Source: Bradyrhizobium sp. cir1
Lineage (GTDB): Bacteria > Pseudomonadota > Alphaproteobacteria > Rhizobiales > Xanthobacteraceae
Length of the DNA: 64,000 nucleotides
Direction of reading: 5' to 3'
Assembly: GCF_014198245.1 (NCBI RefSeq)
Contig: NZ_JACIHE010000002.1
Coordinates: 62,001 to 126,000, forward strand
In this document: positions 60,374 through 64,000 of the stretch, piece after piece
Numbering within the stretch: position 1 is the stretch's first letter
Layout: each line of letters begins with the position of its first letter
Program-made: the position numbers and the translations under genes
The notes under the pieces: generated by a model
Seen by the model: the letters and a program-made list of their open reading frames with translations, nothing else
Databases searched by the model: none
Told to the model about the DNA's origin: nothing

Positions 60374-60841
60374 ATGACAACGAACATTCCCGGTTTCGTA
60401 CAAATCATCAAAGTCAACGACTTTCTGCCGGGTGATCCACCAATCGACATAACTGACATCGTTCATCGGACGGATAGCGGCGCAACTCCGCGGATACTTG
60501 CGCGGTTAGAGACGGATAAGCCAGATGGAGAGCAACCGCCGTCACCGCCAAAATTCTTTTCGATTGCGCGGCGATGCACGCATGCCGGCTGCAATATTCT
60601 CAAGGGCAGTCCGAACTGGGCGACGGCTGACCGGCCCATTGTGTTCAGCATGCTTGGGGAGGGTGCTACGGTTTATCCGGTCATCCAGTGTCCGTGTCAT
60701 GGCAGCAGATTCGATCTGACCACTGGCAAGCGCTTGCTGGGTCCGGCGCCGCCCGGTGCCAATCTTGCTCAATTTGAAACCAGGATTGAGACGGTGGGCG
60801 AAGATGCCTATGTATTCGTGGCACTGGCTGCCACGGCCTGA
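60374..60841 (+). CDS. Soluble Rieske [2Fe-2S] protein of bc1 type
   Basis: ATG 60374 follows GAGGGAGAG. The 155-residue protein has both Rieske boxes: C68-T-H70-A-G-C73 and C106-P-C108-H109-G-S111. Ligands C68, H70, C106 and H109 are present, as are the disulfide pair C73/C108 and the serine that raises potential in bc1-type proteins. There is no Tat signal or membrane anchor, and the boxes are 32 residues apart rather than about 13. It lies between genes for a heme protein and a beta-propeller and is probably an electron carrier or part of a complex. Confidence 0.87.
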   Translation: MTTNIPGFVQIIKVNDFLPGDPPIDITDIVHRTDSGATPRILARLETDKPDGEQPPSPPKFFSIARRCTHAGCNILKGSPNWATADRPIVFSMLGEGATVYPVIQCPCHGSRFDLTTGKRLLGPAPPGANLAQFETRIETVGEDAYVFVALAATA

Positions 60842-60876
60842 CGGCACAGATCCACTTTAACGAGCGGAGGCTGACA

Positions 60877-62196
60877 ATGGCAGCAACGGCATTGAAATGG
60901 ACGCCGACCGGTGCAACACCCAGCCAGCGTTACGACGATGTCTGGTTTTTCAATCCCGCTGTCGGATGGGCGGTCAACAGCTCGGGACACGTCCAGAAGA
61001 CGACCAACGGTGGACAGACATGGGACACCAAGTTCAAGACACCCATCCTCCCCGGTACTAATCGGCCGGTGTACCTTCGCTGCATGGCTTGGCCGAGCGA
61101 GCAGGTGGGGTGCGTCGGGACCCTGACGACCGAGCTCCGGCTCTATCGCACCACGGATGGTGGCGAACAGTGGAATCCGGTCACTCTGCCGGCCGCCGCG
61201 CCAAAGAAGGTTTGTGGATTATATGCGGTAGACCAGTCAGTCATCTACGGTTCGGGGACCAACGATCCCAGCGATGGAGCTGCGATCATCAAGAGCAGCG
61301 ACGGAGGGAATAGCTGGACCGCGATCGACGTGTCGGCGCACGCGTCCAATTTGATCGACATCTTTTTCCAGACCAGGGAGCGCGGCTGGGTTGTCGGCGG
61401 CTTCTCCGACAAGGCGCATCCCACATATGATGACGTCAAGCCGGTGATCCTCTTTACTGAGGACGGGGGGACGACGTGGGTCGATCGTCTGAAAGACATG
61501 CGCTCCCAATTTGTGGAGGGCACCTGGGGATGGAAGATTCAGTTCCTGAATGACCAGCTCGGATTCGTCTCGCTGGAGAACATGACCCAGGCCTTCATTC
61601 TCAAGACCGAGGATGGTGGCAAGACATGGTCGAAGTTTTCGGTACCCGGCAATGCCAATATTGAAGGCATTGGCTTCCTCGATTCATCCAACGGTTGGGT
61701 CGGCGGGTGGGGCGATGAGGACTTTGCCTCGGGCAAGAGCAGCGTCACAAATGATGGCGGCCAGAGCTGGCAGAATGCGGATTCGATCGGAAAGTTCATT
61801 AATCGATTTCGCTTCTTCGGCAACCCCGTCAATCTCGGATACGCCGCGGGACGGACCATCTACAAATATGCACCGGGCGTCGCGATCGAAGGCGTCGCAC
61901 CGGTTGCCGTTGCCGCCGCCGCCCGCGCGGAAACCGAAAGCACTCCGTCCTACGACGAGCAGGTGCCGATCAGGTTCCAGGTCCCCGCCGGGAGCCAGCG
62001 CGCAACGCTCCATATCTGGAATCGCTTCGGCAAGGAGATGCGAACGCTGATCGATGAAAAGAAGCCCGAAGCAGGGTCTCGGGAGATCGTGTGGGACCGC
62101 AAGGACGACCGCGGACAGGCGGTTCGCCATGGCGTCTACATCTATCGCGTGACGGTCGACGGGAATGCGAAGAGTGGCGTCTTCGCGTTGCGCTAG
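60877..62196 (+). CDS. Ycf48-like beta-propeller with FlgD-like C-terminal domain
   Basis: ATG 60877 follows GCGGAGG. The 439-residue protein has repeated Asp-box blades of the Ycf48/BNR type (TTNGGQTWD, TTDGGEQWN, SSDGGNSW, TEDGGTTW, TEDGGKTWS, TNDGGQSW), about seven blades over residues 10-330, a short Ala-rich linker, and a C-terminal FlgD Ig-like domain (EIVWDRKDDRGQAVRHGVYI). Ycf48 assists assembly of a cofactor-rich photosystem; here an analogous scaffold or chaperone role for the heme/Rieske proteins is possible. No signal peptide is visible. Confidence 0.85.
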   Translation: MAATALKWTPTGATPSQRYDDVWFFNPAVGWAVNSSGHVQKTTNGGQTWDTKFKTPILPGTNRPVYLRCMAWPSEQVGCVGTLTTELRLYRTTDGGEQWNPVTLPAAAPKKVCGLYAVDQSVIYGSGTNDPSDGAAIIKSSDGGNSWTAIDVSAHASNLIDIFFQTRERGWVVGGFSDKAHPTYDDVKPVILFTEDGGTTWVDRLKDMRSQFVEGTWGWKIQFLNDQLGFVSLENMTQAFILKTEDGGKTWSKFSVPGNANIEGIGFLDSSNGWVGGWGDEDFASGKSSVTNDGGQSWQNADSIGKFINRFRFFGNPVNLGYAAGRTIYKYAPGVAIEGVAPVAVAAAARAETESTPSYDEQVPIRFQVPAGSQRATLHIWNRFGKEMRTLIDEKKPEAGSREIVWDRKDDRGQAVRHGVYIYRVTVDGNAKSGVFALR

Positions 62197-62270
62197 CAGA
62201 GAGGTCAGTCCGAAGACGGATTTAGTCTCGGACGATTTGCACAATGATGACCCCTTGGGAGGGATACGCG

Positions 62271-63728
62271 ATGCAAACGGGCTTTGTTGTTGCTGGAGCT
62301 CTCCTTGCCACAATTCTCATAAGTGCTCACGCCGCATCGGCGCAGGGAGTGCCGGATGTAACGCCCAGGGTGCTGCCCGACCGAATCGGCGATGTGCCGG
62401 ATGCTGACGGGAGCCCGTTTCCGCGCTTCGACAATTTCAGTTGGCGGGCGTTCATCGCCCTGAACTGGCCAGCGCTTGAGGGGCCTGCAAATCGCGGCAT
62501 GCCGGATCGGACAAGGAAGCCGGGTGATAGCGGACCGCGCGTGTGGGAGACTTACAAGGCGCGATACGAGGTTTTCGCACCGGGCGCGCCAGAACCGAAG
62601 GACTGGACCAGCTACGAGGGCGCGAATCCGTGCGGCGGGGCCGACAACAAGACGAAGACACTCAGCGCATTCAGTCATTTTGCCGACTACAATCAGGCGT
62701 CATTCGTGCTGGGGAGGCTGGCTAATCCGCTGATCGACCAGAGCAAGATGTATACGCGTTATGAGGTCCGCTTCAGCCGCGAACAGTTTGAATCGATCGT
62801 GGATCCCAACAACAAATGGTACATCAAGCAGAATTTGCCCACGGCTGCGAAGCCTGGAACGTTCAAGGATGGCTCGGTTGAGATCAAGGCCGCATGGCGC
62901 GTGCTTAATCCTGGTGATGGCACCGTTCGGAGCCGCTTCTACATCAACAAGGCGATGGTTTTCGATCCGGTTGCGACGGATCAGCAGGGGAAGGTCGTCT
63001 GCAATGAACATGAAATTGCGCTGGTCGGATTTCATATCGTCATCAAGACGAAGTTGAGGCCACAGTGGATCTGGAGCTCTTTCGAGCACGTCGACAATGT
63101 GCCGCCCAGGACTGACGAACCCGATGCCAGGGCCGTGCCTGTCCCATACTCATTCAATTCCGGATTGCCGCCGCAGGTAGTGGCGCCGATGCCGGCGCCA
63201 GGGATGATTTCCGAGACCAACCGGCCCGACCCGAATTTGAAGATGCAGGTTATCCGCGCGCAACCGATTCAGCCGGAAACGATGCAGATGAATCGGGATT
63301 ACTGGAATCTCCCTGACATCAAGGGGACCGTTTGGGCCAACTACATGCTGGTCATGACGCAGTGGCCGAGAGTGCCGGGCACGCCCGGGATCGGCAACGC
63401 GGGAACGCCATTTCCGACCGGTGTTTCATCGACGCTCGCGAACACGACGATGGAGACCTATCAACAGAGAAGCGGCAGAAGTTGCATCGAGTGCCATCAA
63501 GAAGTTTCCAACTCGCTGGGCAGGGATTTCGTTGCCTTCATGGGCTTCGACGCTGCAGATCCTGTGCAGCAGGCGATCGCCGCGACAGCATTCCGGGCCA
63601 GCTCCATTCGCGCTGCGAATGCGACCAGGAATTCGCCGAGCCTGGACTCTGTAAGGAGCCCGTCGCGAACTGCACTGGATGATGACCCATCGGTGCAGGC
63701 TTTGGTCCGGATTCTTCAGGAGCCGTGA
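62271..63728 (+). CDS. Exported monoheme c-type protein, member B of the same unnamed family
   Basis: ATG 62271 follows GGGAGGGA. The 485-residue protein has a signal peptide (MQTGFVVAGALLATILISAH, cleaved after ASA), then FSWRAFIALNWPA, PRVWETYKARYE, WIWSSFEHVDNVPP and, toward the C-terminus, SCIECHQEV as the single heme site. The paralogue at 59126 has matching ALNWPA, VWET, WATFEHIDNK and CxxCH segments. Member B is about 80 residues longer. It should be periplasmic. No known enzyme family is recognised. Confidence 0.8.
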   Translation: MQTGFVVAGALLATILISAHAASAQGVPDVTPRVLPDRIGDVPDADGSPFPRFDNFSWRAFIALNWPALEGPANRGMPDRTRKPGDSGPRVWETYKARYEVFAPGAPEPKDWTSYEGANPCGGADNKTKTLSAFSHFADYNQASFVLGRLANPLIDQSKMYTRYEVRFSREQFESIVDPNNKWYIKQNLPTAAKPGTFKDGSVEIKAAWRVLNPGDGTVRSRFYINKAMVFDPVATDQQGKVVCNEHEIALVGFHIVIKTKLRPQWIWSSFEHVDNVPPRTDEPDARAVPVPYSFNSGLPPQVVAPMPAPGMISETNRPDPNLKMQVIRAQPIQPETMQMNRDYWNLPDIKGTVWANYMLVMTQWPRVPGTPGIGNAGTPFPTGVSSTLANTTMETYQQRSGRSCIECHQEVSNSLGRDFVAFMGFDAADPVQQAIAATAFRASSIRAANATRNSPSLDSVRSPSRTALDDDPSVQALVRILQEP

Positions 63729-63766
63729 GATTGAACGCCGTAATGTGCTGAACAGGAGGGCGAAGA

Positions 63767-64000
63767 ATGGCCGGCAAGATTAATACATACCGGGAATTTC
63801 AGGACTTCATGGACGCTTGCTGCGTAAAGGTCCAGGCCGATCCGGACCTCTCGGGGCATGGGCGATGGTGGCGGCAGATGGATTACAATGAATTTGTCAC
63901 CACCGGCGAGGTCAAACATCGGCGCGTTGTGGTGGTTGGCGATCCCGACAATTCAATTGTGATCCAGGCGTTGCGAGGCGTCCCGCCGGACTTTGCCGAC
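63767..64000 (+). CDS. Unknown protein, 3' end cut by window
   Basis: ATG 63767 follows a strong AGGAGGG eight bases upstream, and the frame stays open for 78 codons to the window end. The visible part (INTYREFQDFMDACCVKVQA, later HRRVVVVGDPDNSIVIQALR) shows a helical start followed by a strand-rich region; no family is recognised. It lies 38 bp after the second heme protein, so it belongs to the same cluster. Length and function need the sequence beyond 64000. Confidence 0.6.
   Translation, partial: MAGKINTYREFQDFMDACCVKVQADPDLSGHGRWWRQMDYNEFVTTGEVKHRRVVVVGDPDNSIVIQALRGVPPDFAD

Noticed and set aside
1..64000. CRISPR arrays, tRNA or rRNA genes, insertion sequences
   Set aside because: Looked for and not seen: no regularly spaced long repeats beyond the three iterons, no cloverleaf-like segment recognised, and no transposase motifs in any frame.

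Overview
The window looks like chromosome from a Bradyrhizobium-type alphaproteobacterium. It has high-GC coding sequence, a regulator that matches FixK1 as I remember it (237 residues, N-terminal cysteine motif), two intergenic repeat elements of a kind common in Bradyrhizobium genomes, and a rhizobial-type integrative conjugative element (ICE). No rRNA, tRNA, CRISPR array or insertion sequence was seen. All functional names come from reading motifs and recalling families; no database search was run.

Region 1 (1-9266) is a CoA-dependent aromatic acid catabolic locus, probably for 2-aminobenzoate (anthranilate) or a close relative. It holds an enoyl-CoA hydratase cut by the window edge, a two-domain flavin monooxygenase/old-yellow-enzyme protein of the 2-aminobenzoyl-CoA monooxygenase/reductase type, a second FAD monooxygenase, a cupin, an ABC-type binding protein, a MarR regulator, an aryl-CoA ligase and a RidA-like protein. 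A 15-bp near-palindrome is identical upstream of the monooxygenase/reductase and the ligase, and two weaker copies lie in the marR/binding-protein divergent promoter, so one regulator probably controls the whole set.

Region 2 (9288-26006) is a low-oxygen regulon. Seven TTGA-N6-TCAA boxes of FNR/FixK type sit in front of a CBS-BON protein/PHA synthase pair, an alcohol dehydrogenase-kinase-CHAD operon, a universal stress protein and ADP-forming acetate-CoA ligase/GNAT pair, a DUF883/holin-like pair, an Mla-type lipid transporter, a cytochrome c, FixK1 itself and a 42-residue membrane protein. A second Crp-type regulator follows.

Region 3 (26017-38368) is catabolic and transport accessory DNA: a cyclase divergent from a TRAP transporter plus SDR, a two-subunit molybdenum hydroxylase with a ModA-like protein lacking a signal peptide, a Bug-type binding protein, a molybdopterin oxidoreductase and an enoyl-CoA hydratase.

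Region 4 (38417-56912) is part of an ICE of the ICEMlSym(R7A)-like type. It carries an integrase, a truncated ParB, a Toprim protein, SLOG/DUF2493, DUF736 and DUF932 proteins, a qseC/qseM-like divergent pair, an fseA-like DUF6499-DUF2285 gene split by a +1 frameshift at TTT-C, an rdfS-like factor, RepA with three iterons, DUF2840, TraF, a lytic transglycosylase, a DUF3363 relaxase, TraG and a CopG-like protein. The trb mating-pore genes expected after the CopG gene are missing here, and ParB and a membrane gene are decayed.

Region 5 (57457-64000) is a one-direction cluster that I do not recognise as any described system: a leaderless subtilisin-family protease, two exported monoheme c-type proteins of one family, a soluble bc1-type Rieske protein, a Ycf48-like propeller with a FlgD-like tail, and a new reading frame that runs off the window. 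It is the best candidate for an undescribed system.
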